A stretch of DNA of 64,000 nucleotides, taken from contig JBGRQA010000005.1 in assembly GCA_041725895.1 (NCBI GenBank), positions 186,001 through 250,000 of the forward strand. The letters are read 5' to 3'. Shown piece by piece: positions 1 to 7,804 of this stretch. Both the position numbers and the translations under genes were made by a program. The notes under the pieces were generated by a model. It had not been told where the DNA came from, did not search any database, and was given only the letters and a program-made list of their open reading frames with translations. The number at the start of each line of letters is the position of its first letter. Position 1 is the first letter of the stretch. The DNA is from JBGRQA01 sp041725895 (lineage in GTDB: Bacteria > Bacteroidota > Bacteroidia > Bacteroidales > Marinifilaceae).

Positions 1-113
1 ATAACAGTAAATATGAGGCTAATCCCCCTTCGGATGATCCAGTGAGGAATATGGCCTAAAATTTCCTGTACCTCCTCACTACGAAGTTCTATATTATTCG
101 GGTTTTGTGGCAT
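1..113 (-). CDS. HlyD-family periplasmic adaptor of the peptide exporter (partial, 5' end only)
   Basis: The first 37 codons of a gene that runs off the left edge. The ATG is at 111-113 and the frame stays open to base 1. The visible residues include ELRSEEVQEILGHIPHW and then RRGISLIFTV, the start of a hydrophobic segment. A short cytoplasmic stretch of this kind before a single membrane anchor is typical of HlyD-type adaptors paired with C39-peptidase exporters in Bacteroidota. The gene lies 104 bases downstream of the exporter stop codon on the same strand, so the two are probably co-transcribed. The adaptor would link the inner-membrane ABC exporter to an outer-membrane TolC-type channel. 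The family call rests on 37 residues plus context. Confidence 0.72.
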   Translation of the reverse strand, partial: MPQNPNNIELRSEEVQEILGHIPHWIIRRGISLIFTV

Positions 114-217
114 CTAATACGGGTTTTATGTATTTTTCGGGTAATATTGGCTTTGTTATACTTGATTTAGAATAGATTATTTGTTCTTTCTAAATTTTTG
201 TTTAGAAAATCTACGTC

Positions 218-2425
218 CTAACCACCTAATTCCAATTGATTTTTTACAAGTCGGTAGTAGGCTCCCTCCATTAATGCCAACTCATCATGACTTCCTCTTT
301 CCACAATCTGTCCTTTCTCAATGACTATGATTTGATCGGCATTTTTAACGGTACTTAATCGGTGAGCAACAACAACCACGGTTCTACCCTTGTTGAATTT
401 TTCCAAATTCTCCATAATGGCTCTTTCATTGTTGGCATCCAAAGCGTTGGTTGCTTCATCAAAAAACAGATATTCGGGGTTTTTATATACTGCCCGGGCG
501 ATTAAAATCCGTTGCTTTTGTCCCTGACTTAAACCATGACCATCAGATCCAATTTTAGTATTGAATCGCAAAGGTAATTTTTCGATAAAATCATGAATAC
601 AGGCAACCTGTACAGCGTGAAGCAATCGCTTCTTATCCACAATTTCATCACCAACAGCAATATTCCGGGCTATGGTATCTGAAAAAATGAACCCCTCCTG
701 CATTACCACACCACAATTCTGTCGCCACATTGGGGAACTGTAGTTTTGAAGATCTACTCCCCCCACAGTAACCTGTCCCTTTGTAGGTGGATAAAAACCA
801 AGCATGAGCTTAATCAGAGTGGTTTTTCCACTTCCGGAGGTTCCCACAATTGCTGTCGTCTTCCCTTTGGGAATATCCAATTGAATATTATCCAGAACCA
901 TTTCGGAATGAGGGCCCTCATACTGAAAACTCACCTTGTCAATGATAATACTTCTATCCTCTGGCAACTCACGCAATTTCTCCTCCTCAAAATTCTCTTC
1001 ATCCTCTTTTTCATGAATTTCGCCCAATCGTTCCATAGATATTTTAGCGTCTTGCCAGGAGTGAATAAACTGAATCATACTATCGATAGGAGAATTCAAC
1101 TGCCCTATAATGTACTGGACTGCCAACATCATACCTAAAGTCATTTGTCCGTCCAATACCGATTTGGCCGCCAAAAAAGTGATCAGAATGTTCTTGGTTT
1201 CGTTAAAAAACACCGAACCCGAAGTCTGGTACTGATTCAAAGACAGCCCCTGAATGCGAACACGAAACAACTGTGCCTGAATCTGTTCCCACTCCCAACG
1301 TTTCTGCTTCTCACAATTGTTCAGTTTAATTTCCTGCATTCCGGTAATCAACTGAACAATGTTGCTCTGGTTACTGGAGAGCTGGGCGAAGCGTTTGCCA
1401 TCCAATTCCCTTCTTTTTCTTAGGAACAGGTTGATCCAGGTAATATACAATGCACTACCCAAAACAAAAATCAGGAAGATTTGCAGGTTGTAAATGGCAA
1501 GAACCACTCCAAAAATAATCAGGTTGACAAAGGAAAAAAGTATATTAAGGGTAGAAGAAGTCAAAAAGCTTTCAATTCGGGTATGATCCTGGATTCGTTG
1601 CATCAAATCACCAATCATTTTGATATCGAAAAAGCCAATGGGAAGTTTCATCAACTTGATCAAAAAGTCGGAGATTAAGGAAATATTGATCCGAGTTGAA
1701 ATGTGCAGGAGAATCCAGCTACGTATAAAATCAACCGACATTCTACTGATAAACAGAAACAATTGGGCAACAAGAATCAAGTGAATGAAATTCAGATTCC
1801 GCGTATTGATCCCCACATCAACAATCGACTGCGTCAAAAAGGGAAAAATCAATTGCAACATACTCCCGAAAAGCATGCCCAAAAAGAGCTGAAACAGAAA
1901 CTTTTTATAGGGTCTCAAATACTGAAGCAAAAATCCGACCTTCTTCCTCTTGGAGCCTTTCTCATCTTCATTGGAAAAGAATTCAGGAGTTGTTTCCAAA
2001 AGCAAGCAGAGCCCCTTTTCCTCTCCCTGACTTTTGGTTGTAGCCCAGGATTTGGAGAACTCCTTTTCACTGTACTTCAACAAACCAGCCCCAGGGTCGG
2101 CTACATGAATCTCATAGCCCTTTTTCTTCTTCTCCACTTTGTGTACCACCACAAAATGGTTCTGCCCCCAATGAGCTACACAGGGTAATGGAGCCTCTTC
2201 AGCCAATTGCTTAAAACTTATACGTACTCCCATGCTTTTCATGCCAATACTTTCAGCAGCATCGGCAATTCCAAGCATCGAAACTCCTTCGCGGGTAATA
2301 TGGCTTCGATCACGGAGAGTTTGCAAGGTGTAATTCTTACCATAATATTTAGCAATCATACGCAGGCAAGTGGGCCCGCAATCCATTGCATCTAGCTGAG
2401 TAAAATGGGGAAATCGTTTCTTCAA
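218..2425 (-). CDS. Peptidase-containing ABC transporter (C39 peptidase, bacteriocin/RiPP exporter)
   Basis: A 735-residue PCAT exporter that cuts double-glycine leaders and exports the released peptide. The N-terminal C39 cysteine peptidase (about 1-130) has Q10, C16 in DCGPTC, H90 in GQNHFVVVH and D110 in VADPG. A six-helix ABC membrane domain follows (about 165-440). The ATPase (about 490-735) has Walker A GTSGSGKTT, signature LSQGQKQR and Walker B YLFFDEATNALD. The start is TTG at 2423-2425: the conserved C39 start lies directly after it and no ATG is available. Two sets of double-glycine peptides in the window (4218-4647 and 18009-18258) are likely cargo, and the HlyD adaptor follows. 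A weak terminator at 2714-2737 separates it from the upstream maturase gene, so it may have its own promoter. Confidence 0.95.
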   Translation of the reverse strand: MKKRFPHFTQLDAMDCGPTCLRMIAKYYGKNYTLQTLRDRSHITREGVSMLGIADAAESIGMKSMGVRISFKQLAEEAPLPCVAHWGQNHFVVVHKVEKKKKGYEIHVADPGAGLLKYSEKEFSKSWATTKSQGEEKGLCLLLETTPEFFSNEDEKGSKRKKVGFLLQYLRPYKKFLFQLFLGMLFGSMLQLIFPFLTQSIVDVGINTRNLNFIHLILVAQLFLFISRMSVDFIRSWILLHISTRINISLISDFLIKLMKLPIGFFDIKMIGDLMQRIQDHTRIESFLTSSTLNILFSFVNLIIFGVVLAIYNLQIFLIFVLGSALYITWINLFLRKRRELDGKRFAQLSSNQSNIVQLITGMQEIKLNNCEKQKRWEWEQIQAQLFRVRIQGLSLNQYQTSGSVFFNETKNILITFLAAKSVLDGQMTLGMMLAVQYIIGQLNSPIDSMIQFIHSWQDAKISMERLGEIHEKEDEENFEEEKLRELPEDRSIIIDKVSFQYEGPHSEMVLDNIQLDIPKGKTTAIVGTSGSGKTTLIKLMLGFYPPTKGQVTVGGVDLQNYSSPMWRQNCGVVMQEGFIFSDTIARNIAVGDEIVDKKRLLHAVQVACIHDFIEKLPLRFNTKIGSDGHGLSQGQKQRILIARAVYKNPEYLFFDEATNALDANNERAIMENLEKFNKGRTVVVVAHRLSTVKNADQIIVIEKGQIVERGSHDELALMEGAYYRLVKNQLELGG

Positions 2426-2780
2426 AATTATTTCGTAGTTAACAATTTGTAATAATTAAGCTTAAAAATAAGGAAAATAAACTCTGAATTACTATTATTT
2501 TAGTGTTTTGCTGGATTATTACTTTTTTTTATTAAAATTAATTATCCATAACTTTAATAAATGTGTGTTTTCGTTCTGAAATTCAACAAGATCCTTCAAA
2601 AAAACACATAACAATAATCTAATTAATAAAAATATTTATTTCTTCAAAAACAGTCAATAGCTTTAATTATTATATTAACCATAATAAAAAACTATACTTT
2701 TACGAAAAAAAATGAACCAGAACAATCAATCTGGTCCAAAGTCCTTGCAAATTTATAGTTGCATATTATTTTTAAGTTAA
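2426..2780. other. AT-rich intergenic region between maturase and exporter
   Basis: 355 bases without a convincing coding frame. It is very AT-rich and should carry the promoter of the exporter gene on the minus strand, but I cannot assign clear promoter boxes. It also holds the hairpin at 2714-2737 behind the maturase gene. No copy of the GGGTTACCTTTT element is present. Confidence 0.5.
2714..2737 (-). terminator. Weak intrinsic terminator after the radical SAM gene
   Basis: Inverted repeat GAACCAGA / TCTGGTCC (one mismatch) with an 8-base loop. On the minus strand the hairpin is followed by CATTTTTTTTCG, a T-run suited to termination of transcription coming from the maturase gene. Confidence 0.55.
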
Positions 2781-4115
2781 TTATTTAAGTGTGGATTCAT
2801 AGTATGCTTCAAGATTTTTATTCAGCATTCCAGGGGCTTTCTCCATACACTGACATAAATTATACTCTCCAGCATGATAGAGATTTCGCATATTGTACCA
2901 AGTACATTTTCCATTACATATTGGCAAAAAGAAGCATTTCCTACATGTCGGATCATTATACCAACTACCACCTTCCATGTATTTATAAAACAAAGATGGG
3001 TTTGTCATTTTTTCTTGGTTTATATATCCCACAATCCGACTTTTATCTGAGACATCATTCCAACATCTGTATATTTCGCCGACTGGACCGATAATATAGG
3101 AATTCAATTTAGTAGCGCAACATGTTTTACCAAGCACAAGTGAAGGATAAGTCGGAATATCAATCATTCCCTTTTGTCCCAATTCGTAGTGAAGTTCAGC
3201 AACCTCCTCACGAGGAATGGTCGGTGATTTCACATTTGTGTTGGTTGAATTTTCAAGTCTTATAATCCCAGGATAAATAATCAGATTCTTACTTGATGTG
3301 AAAGCTTTTATTTCAGAATATACTTGATAGTAATCACCAATATTGGTTTTATCAATATTTACACGAACATGAAGTTCGGTTTCGGGTAACCTCTTGAGGA
3401 TATTTTTAATATTATGAATAATCCTATTATAGGATGAACCCTTTACATCACTTTTATCCGCCCGTAAAAGATTATGCCTTTTCTCGTTTCCATCTAAAGT
3501 TATCTGGATATTATCTAAAGGATATCGCTTAAAGAAATCAATGACTTCATCATTAAATAAATATCCATTGGTTATTATAGTGTGCTTTTTTAAGGGGATA
3601 TCAACTTCTGAAGATAGTTTATTAAGAATATTTTGGATCTGTTCAAAAGCAAGAAGAGGTTCTCCTCCGTACCACGTGATATCCATCTCCTCCGCACTTT
3701 TATGTCTCTTAATAAAATTAAAAAGATCTCCAATTACTTGATCCGTAATAATACCTGATCGTTTACCTCTTTCGAAACAATAGGGACAATCAAAGTTACA
3801 GTCTATTGTAGGTACAATTACAAGTCCCAACTTATCCTTATTGTGTTTTCTACTCTGAGTATAGAATTGATGCTTCAAAACAAATATATCATCTGCTCCG
3901 TCGGAAACTATTATCCCATTCTCTTCTAACAATTTAAAGGCATCTTCTGGCAATTCTCCTAATAGGGTAGGATCTGACTTACATTTTTCTATATAATTAT
4001 AAAGCTCCTTTGAGAGCTCTAAAAAGGAATTAAAACAAGAGGAATAAACCAAATATTTTCCTTTTGAGGATACAAACAAATAAACATATCTTGAAATTAT
4101 CTTCTTCGTATTCAT
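2781..4115 (-). CDS. Radical SAM/SPASM peptide maturase
   Basis: 444 residues. The radical SAM cluster motif CNFDCPYC (C106, C110, C113) follows an N-terminal region of about 95 residues that resembles the leader-binding part of peptide-modifying enzymes. The middle has WYGGEPLL, the usual SAM-contacting GGEP segment. The C-terminus has a SPASM-type cysteine set: CCATKLN...YRCWND and CRKCFFLPICNGKC. Such enzymes bind extra [4Fe-4S] clusters and install thioether or C-C crosslinks in ribosomal peptides. The gene lies about 100 bases behind two double-glycine precursors with CxCxCW cores, the obvious substrates, and in front of the C39 exporter. The crosslink type cannot be read from sequence: both a cysteine thioether and a Trp cyclophane are possible. 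Confidence 0.92.
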   Translation of the reverse strand: MNTKKIISRYVYLFVSSKGKYLVYSSCFNSFLELSKELYNYIEKCKSDPTLLGELPEDAFKLLEENGIIVSDGADDIFVLKHQFYTQSRKHNKDKLGLVIVPTIDCNFDCPYCFERGKRSGIITDQVIGDLFNFIKRHKSAEEMDITWYGGEPLLAFEQIQNILNKLSSEVDIPLKKHTIITNGYLFNDEVIDFFKRYPLDNIQITLDGNEKRHNLLRADKSDVKGSSYNRIIHNIKNILKRLPETELHVRVNIDKTNIGDYYQVYSEIKAFTSSKNLIIYPGIIRLENSTNTNVKSPTIPREEVAELHYELGQKGMIDIPTYPSLVLGKTCCATKLNSYIIGPVGEIYRCWNDVSDKSRIVGYINQEKMTNPSLFYKYMEGGSWYNDPTCRKCFFLPICNGKCTWYNMRNLYHAGEYNLCQCMEKAPGMLNKNLEAYYESTLK

Positions 4116-4217
4116 TATATTTAAAATTATACTTACTATTGGCCGTTAGCTAAAAACTGCTCCACTTAATATCAGTAGAGCAGTCTGAATTTTTAGATTT
4201 ACAAATTAGTATCCGTC

Positions 4218-4412
4218 TTATTTTGTAGTTGGATCCGTTGGTTTGGTTGGTTTGGTTTCATTTTTATTCCCAATCCAACAGTCACAAGAACAATCTTGTT
4301 CATCAGCAACTGAGGTAACACCACCAAAAACATTAACTAATTCATCTTGATTAAGTACGTCAGAGTTTTTAATAACTCTTACCGAAAAATCATTTTTCCC
4401 TTTTTTAGTCAT
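4218..4412 (-). CDS. Double-glycine RiPP precursor peptide 2 (CxCxCW core)
   Basis: 64 residues. The leader ends in LNQDELVNVFGG (Gly30-Gly31) and the core is rich in Cys, Thr, Pro and Lys: C41, C43 and C45 in DCSCDCWIGN, then a PTKPTDPTTK tail. The leader fits cleavage by C39 peptidase exporters after GG. The ATG at 4410-4412 is chosen over the longer open frame because the residues from there match the paralogue at 4456-4647 from the first residue, MTKK. It is encoded directly before the radical SAM/SPASM enzyme. A secreted, modified peptide is inferred; antimicrobial or signalling use is unknown. Confidence 0.88.
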   Translation of the reverse strand: MTKKGKNDFSVRVIKNSDVLNQDELVNVFGGVTSVADEQDCSCDCWIGNKNETKPTKPTDPTTK

Positions 4413-4455
4413 AATATTATAATTAAAACTATTTGTACACTTGATTATCTGCAAC

Positions 4456-4647
4456 TTACTTTGTAGTAGGATCCGTTGGTTTAGTTGGTGTGCTATTACT
4501 ATTACCAATCCAACAATCACATGTACATTCTGGTTCAGCTGCATCTGAATTTAAACCACCAAAAACATTAACTAATTCGTCTTGGTTAAGCACGTCTGAG
4601 TTATTGATAACTTTTACCGAAAACTCTTTTTGATCTTTTTTAGTCAT
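4456..4647 (-). CDS. Double-glycine RiPP precursor peptide 1 (CxCxCW core)
   Basis: 63 residues, paralogue of the next gene downstream. The leader has LNQDELVNVFGG with Gly30-Gly31. The core carries ECTCDCWIGN with C41, C43 and C45, then STPTKPTDPTTK. Between the two copies the leader, CDCWIGN and the C-terminal tail are kept, while residues just after GG vary. This pattern suggests that CxCDCWIGN is the modified part. The tail repeats Thr-Pro-Lys/Asp units and may be a spacer or carrier. The two genes are 43 bases apart and read toward the maturase. Confidence 0.9.
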   Translation of the reverse strand: MTKKDQKEFSVKVINNSDVLNQDELVNVFGGLNSDAAEPECTCDCWIGNSNSTPTKPTDPTTK

Positions 4648-4710
4648 AACATTAAATTTTAAAGATTAATTAATTGATTTTCAATGCGCATTTTTACTGA
4701 GCTCATAGTA

Positions 4711-4743
4711 AACTTAAGTTACTTCACTGTCAATATTGGCAGT
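4711..4743. promoter_or_regulatory. Palindromes between HTH gene and RiPP precursors (candidate operator)
   Basis: A perfect 10-base palindrome AACTTAAGTT at 4711-4720 and an imperfect 18-base palindrome ACTGTCAATATTGGCAGT at 4726-4743, 60-100 bases before the first precursor gene. They could be operator sites for the adjacent HTH protein. This is inference from symmetry and position only. Confidence 0.3.
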
Positions 4744-4796
4744 CAACCAAGAAGACGATATCTAAATACTATGTAACCAATTAATCTCTCCTTTAC

Positions 4797-5000
4797 TTAA
4801 TGTTCTGTAAGAATATAAGTTCGGAGACTACGAGAATAAAAAATATCATTTCCATAATCTCTTAAATAATCAATCATACGATACAAAGTACGCTCAGAGA
4901 CTCCTATTTTAAATGCCAATTCCTTAGGAGTTCCGGTAGCTTTAAGAGAAGCCAATTTTTTTATTCTTTCCAATTTCTCGAAATCTTCAAAAATATTCAT
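4797..5000 (-). CDS. Small helix-turn-helix DNA-binding protein
   Basis: 67 residues, almost entirely one winged-HTH-like unit. LKATGTPKELAFKIGVSERTL forms the helix-turn-helix and is followed by LRDYGNDIFYSRSLRTYIL as wing. No sensor or catalytic domain is attached. It is the first gene after promoter-like element E (5035-5069) and lies 149 bases before the RiPP precursors on the same strand, so it probably controls them or is co-transcribed with them. Similar stand-alone HTH proteins often accompany double-glycine peptide genes in Bacteroidota. Confidence 0.75.
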   Translation of the reverse strand: MNIFEDFEKLERIKKLASLKATGTPKELAFKIGVSERTLYRMIDYLRDYGNDIFYSRSLRTYILTEH

Positions 5001-5034
5001 AGTAAAAAAATAATTTTGGCAATGAATTATTGTT

Positions 5035-5069
5035 TCTTCTTTATTCCGAATTATTTAAAAAGGTAACCC
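5035..5069 (-). promoter_or_regulatory. Two-part promoter-like element, copy E (before HTH gene)
   Basis: On the minus strand: GGGTTACCTTTT (5069-5058), 11 bases, GAATAAAGAAGA (5046-5035), ending 34 bases before the HTH start codon. The first block is identical in all five copies in this window and the spacing is always 11. Likely an ECF sigma promoter (inference). Confidence 0.75.
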
Positions 5070-5278
5070 AAATCATTTAATCTTTTTAATGATATATACA
5101 TCATTAACATATTACAATGTTGCAATAATTGCTCCCACAAAATAATGGCAATTTTTTCACCCATTTATGTTAATGAAAAAAGTTCAGAACATAAGAAGCA
5201 ACACTCGATATTACAATCAAGAAGTCTTAGGTGGATAAGTTTAGAAATCTCCTTTATTCGTATAACGCAACCTACTTT

Positions 5279-5503
5279 TCAACCGTATGGGTAAGGGAAT
5301 GGTTTGTACCTACTTTCTATTAACTCCGTATCAAGTCCGTATAAATACGGAGTTAATACTACCTTGAGTAAAACAAAATATACAGCAGGTACAGACAAGA
5401 TGCAGAGAAATACTAACGCACGTACAAAAACGATGCGCCTCGCCTGAATGAGGCAATAGCACAACAGGAAAGGGAAAAAGATCAGACTAAAAAAAACTGT
5501 CAA
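5279..5503 (-). CDS. Possible small hydrophobic membrane protein
   Basis: 74 codons starting with TTG; no ATG is available in frame after the upstream stop. The product would have two hydrophobic segments (about 3-17 and 27-50) and a short Tyr/Pro-rich tail. A GGAGGG sequence lies about 15 bases before the TTG. A 13-base perfect inverted repeat (5319-5357) falls inside the frame, and the gene sits alone behind a terminator. I recognise no family. It may be real, a remnant, or chance. Confidence 0.28.
   Translation of the reverse strand: MTVFFSLIFFPFLLCYCLIQARRIVFVRALVFLCILSVPAVYFVLLKVVLTPYLYGLDTELIESRYKPFPYPYG
5319..5357. repeat. 13-base perfect inverted repeat
   Basis: ATTAACTCCGTAT at 5319-5331 and ATACGGAGTTAAT at 5345-5357 with a 13-base loop that itself contains another CCGTAT. 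There is no T-run on either side, so it is not a typical terminator. It could be an operator or an RNA structure. Confidence 0.6.
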
Positions 5504-5611
5504 TCCGGGATTGGATTCAGCCCTCCCGCTCTATCGAAACGGGATTAAAACCATACTTTATATTTTGAATAAGTATAGTTTTATTAGCGGAATTAGATGT
5601 TGACATGCAAA

Positions 5612-5655
5612 AAAAGACAAAGCTTTATTTATGGTACAATAAAGCTTTGTCTTTT
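5612..5655. terminator. Strong hairpin terminator behind the beta-propeller gene
   Basis: A perfect 18-base-pair stem (5612-5629 and 5638-5655, AAAAGACAAAGCTTTATT) with an 8-base loop. A-rich and T-rich stem ends allow termination on both strands. It ends the minus-strand gene at 5707. Confidence 0.88.
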
Positions 5656-5706
5656 AATTAGAATGTAAAAAAGCGTTGAGGAAACACCCAAAGGTTACTA
5701 TCCCCT

Positions 5707-6921
5707 TTAGGATTCTGATTTCAGAGTCGCCACAACAACAATTGGATTATCTTCACTCTTCACATGGGAAACCAATTCCTTTAACTCGTCCTGCTTCTGT
5801 TGGGAAACAGCATTTCCCCATTGAAAATCCTCCTTCTGAAAGCTTTCCTTGAAAGCGGAAGCATTCCGCCAATTGCACAAATATTTGTCCTGATATATCC
5901 GCTTGGGCCAAAAGGTTTGGCCTCCATCCAAATCATTCAAAAGGCCATAGGATCCGCTTGCTGTTTGCACAGAATAGAATTCCTTATTCACTTTATCATA
6001 CAATCCGGTTATTATCTTTCCCTTGTAATCAAAACTCATACAGGAGACAAACAACCATTTTTCACTCTCGTACACAATAGGATTCAAATATTTCCCTGCA
6101 TAGTTTTGGTAACGCTTCATATCCTCTACGTATTCTATTCGTTTCTCGACGGGGATAAATTTTTCGCCTAGCTCCAATTTATAAATCGGTTTCATTTCAG
6201 TTGGGCTGGCACAGGTAAAAATGGTATCACCATATAGTTTCCGGAAATGAAGCTTATTTTGATAATGATAGAAATACCGATCCGGAATCATCCAGAAAAC
6301 ACCGTTCCCATGAACAGTAAAACGTTCATGATTTGTAAATCCTTTGATACTATCCAATTCAACACCAAAAGAGATAGCCTTTATTTCTTTCTCTCCCTGC
6401 GGATTTCGCACATGAAGCAGAAAGGAAGTGGAATCGATCCAATCAAAAGCCATTCCCGGCTGATCAGGAACAGGAAATTCCTCTATATAATTTCCTAAAA
6501 AATCGTACACAACCAGTTTTTGACGTCCTCCTGCACTAACGTATACCCGTTGAAGTTCCTGATTTACGGAAAGATGGTAAACTCTGGCATATTCACCAGG
6601 CCCCTTACCTATTGCTCCCACTTTACGAATAAATTTTCCTGCCCGGTTGAATTGCATGACTGCATCGGAAGAATGGGTAAAAATAAATTGATCGGTAACA
6701 ATCACATCTCGTATTCTCCCTAAATAGGAATCGTCATTCGTTTCCAGTGGAATGTATTGAATATCTTCAGCAAGAGCCGATAAATTTACACTTCGGCAAT
6801 TGTCAAGATTCGCATTCAGTTCAACGTGGATGATACCATCAACTTCCTTTTTGGAAGAGGTAGATCCACAGCTCCAAAGAAGGGTGGAAAGAAGAAAAAG
6901 AAAAACAGTTCGTAGAAGCAT
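5707..6921 (-). CDS. 6-bladed beta-propeller lipoprotein
   Basis: 404 residues. The signal peptide ends in LLSTLLWSCGS, a lipobox whose Cys would be lipidated. The body matches the Bacteroidota 6-bladed beta-propeller family: an N-terminal IQYIPLETNDDSYLGRI segment, then repeated units such as FNRAGKFIRKVGAIGKGPGEY and VYDFLGNYIEEFPVP. Such proteins are common next to double-glycine peptide genes, but their ligand is unknown. Its own terminator lies behind it (5612-5655), and a strong hairpin (6974-7006) separates it from the LytTR gene upstream, so it is probably transcribed alone. Confidence 0.85.
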   Translation of the reverse strand: MLLRTVFLFLLSTLLWSCGSTSSKKEVDGIIHVELNANLDNCRSVNLSALAEDIQYIPLETNDDSYLGRIRDVIVTDQFIFTHSSDAVMQFNRAGKFIRKVGAIGKGPGEYARVYHLSVNQELQRVYVSAGGRQKLVVYDFLGNYIEEFPVPDQPGMAFDWIDSTSFLLHVRNPQGEKEIKAISFGVELDSIKGFTNHERFTVHGNGVFWMIPDRYFYHYQNKLHFRKLYGDTIFTCASPTEMKPIYKLELGEKFIPVEKRIEYVEDMKRYQNYAGKYLNPIVYESEKWLFVSCMSFDYKGKIITGLYDKVNKEFYSVQTASGSYGLLNDLDGGQTFWPKRIYQDKYLCNWRNASAFKESFQKEDFQWGNAVSQQKQDELKELVSHVKSEDNPIVVVATLKSES

Positions 6922-6973
6922 GGTTAGTTAGATTTAAAAACATAAAATATTATTCCAGAAATATAAAACGAAA

Positions 6974-7006
6974 AAAGCAGGATCTTTCAAAGGAAAGTCC
7001 TGCTTT
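6974..7006 (-). terminator. Hairpin terminator behind the LytTR gene
   Basis: Stem AAAGCAGGA/TCCTGCTTT extended by CTTTC/GAAAG with one bulged base and a 4-base loop. On the minus strand a run of seven T follows. It stops transcripts from the LytTR gene before the beta-propeller gene. Confidence 0.85.
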
Positions 7007-7038
7007 ACAACAATTCATTTAATTTCACTTTTAACAAT

Positions 7039-7401
7039 CTAATGGTGAACTCTTAGATCCAAACTCAATTTTTCCAACAATTCCTGCTTTCGCCGCCTTG
7101 CTACCGGTATGGAAGCCCCATCCTGAAGTATCAATTGATCGGAACCAAAATTGTACTCCCGAACCTGTGAAAGGTTCACAAGAAAAGAGCGATGAATTCG
7201 GAAAAAGCCCAGAGAGTTAATCCGTTCCTCCACCTTGGCGATGGATTGAGAAATGGTTAAACTCTCTCCATTTTTGAGGAAAATAACACTATAATTCTCC
7301 GCTGCCCGACAATATAAAATTTCATAAAGCCAAAGTAAATGCAGCCTTCGCTCCCCAGAAAAAGTGACCTTTTTGTGATAGTCAATAGTTAATTCGAGCA
7401 T
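7039..7401 (-). CDS. Stand-alone LytTR DNA-binding regulator
   Basis: 120 residues that form little more than a LytTR DNA-binding domain: WLYEILYCRAAENYSVIFLK, the central IHRSFLVNLSQV and the C-terminal IPVARRRKQELLEKL are its hallmark segments. There is no receiver domain, so it is not a classical two-component regulator. In Gram-positive bacteria LytTR regulators often control peptide (bacteriocin and quorum) genes. Here it lies in a double-glycine peptide region and carries the promoter-like element D 28 bases before its ATG. A terminator follows, so it is a single-gene unit. Confidence 0.88.
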   Translation of the reverse strand: MLELTIDYHKKVTFSGERRLHLLWLYEILYCRAAENYSVIFLKNGESLTISQSIAKVEERINSLGFFRIHRSFLVNLSQVREYNFGSDQLILQDGASIPVARRRKQELLEKLSLDLRVHH

Positions 7402-7804
7402 AAATTTCAGGTTTTATAATTTTAGTTGTACCCCTTTATTCCCAAAATTGAGAAAAGGTAACCCTAAATTCCATTATGTTTGACAAAAATCGAAAAAATA
7501 ATGAGGAAACAGCTGGCTTTCACCTCAAAAATATTTACACTAGAAGAATAGGCATAAGAAAAATCTCATTCTATAGGAAAGTTCTTGTGCAAAATTAGGG
7601 GAGCAAAGGAGGAACTTCAAAAATAACTTTTTCGAAATCTGAATTTAGCAACTTTGAAAAAACATTATAGCCAAACAAAAAGAAAGAAAACAAGGTAGGA
7701 ACAAAGATCAACTATAGTTACTCTGAACTCATATATAAATCAACCCAACAAAGTATCTGAATTTCTTCCTGTAAATGTAACCCACTAAAAAGAATTCAAT
7801 CGGT
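7402..7804. other. Intergenic region with element D
   Basis: About 400 bases between two minus-strand genes. It contains element D close to the LytTR gene and otherwise A-rich sequence without a plausible gene. The longest plus-strand frame from an ATG here is about 39 codons and has no supporting features. Confidence 0.5.
7430..7464 (-). promoter_or_regulatory. Two-part promoter-like element, copy D (before LytTR gene)
   Basis: On the minus strand: GGGTTACCTTTT (7464-7453), 11 bases, GAATAAAGGGGT (7441-7430), ending 28 bases before the ATG. Both blocks are identical to the copy before the sigma factor gene. Confidence 0.82.

Noticed and set aside
4413..4544. Longer start for RiPP precursor 2
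   Set aside because: The extension reads through the intergenic part and the end of the upstream precursor in another frame; the paralogue starts at MTKK.
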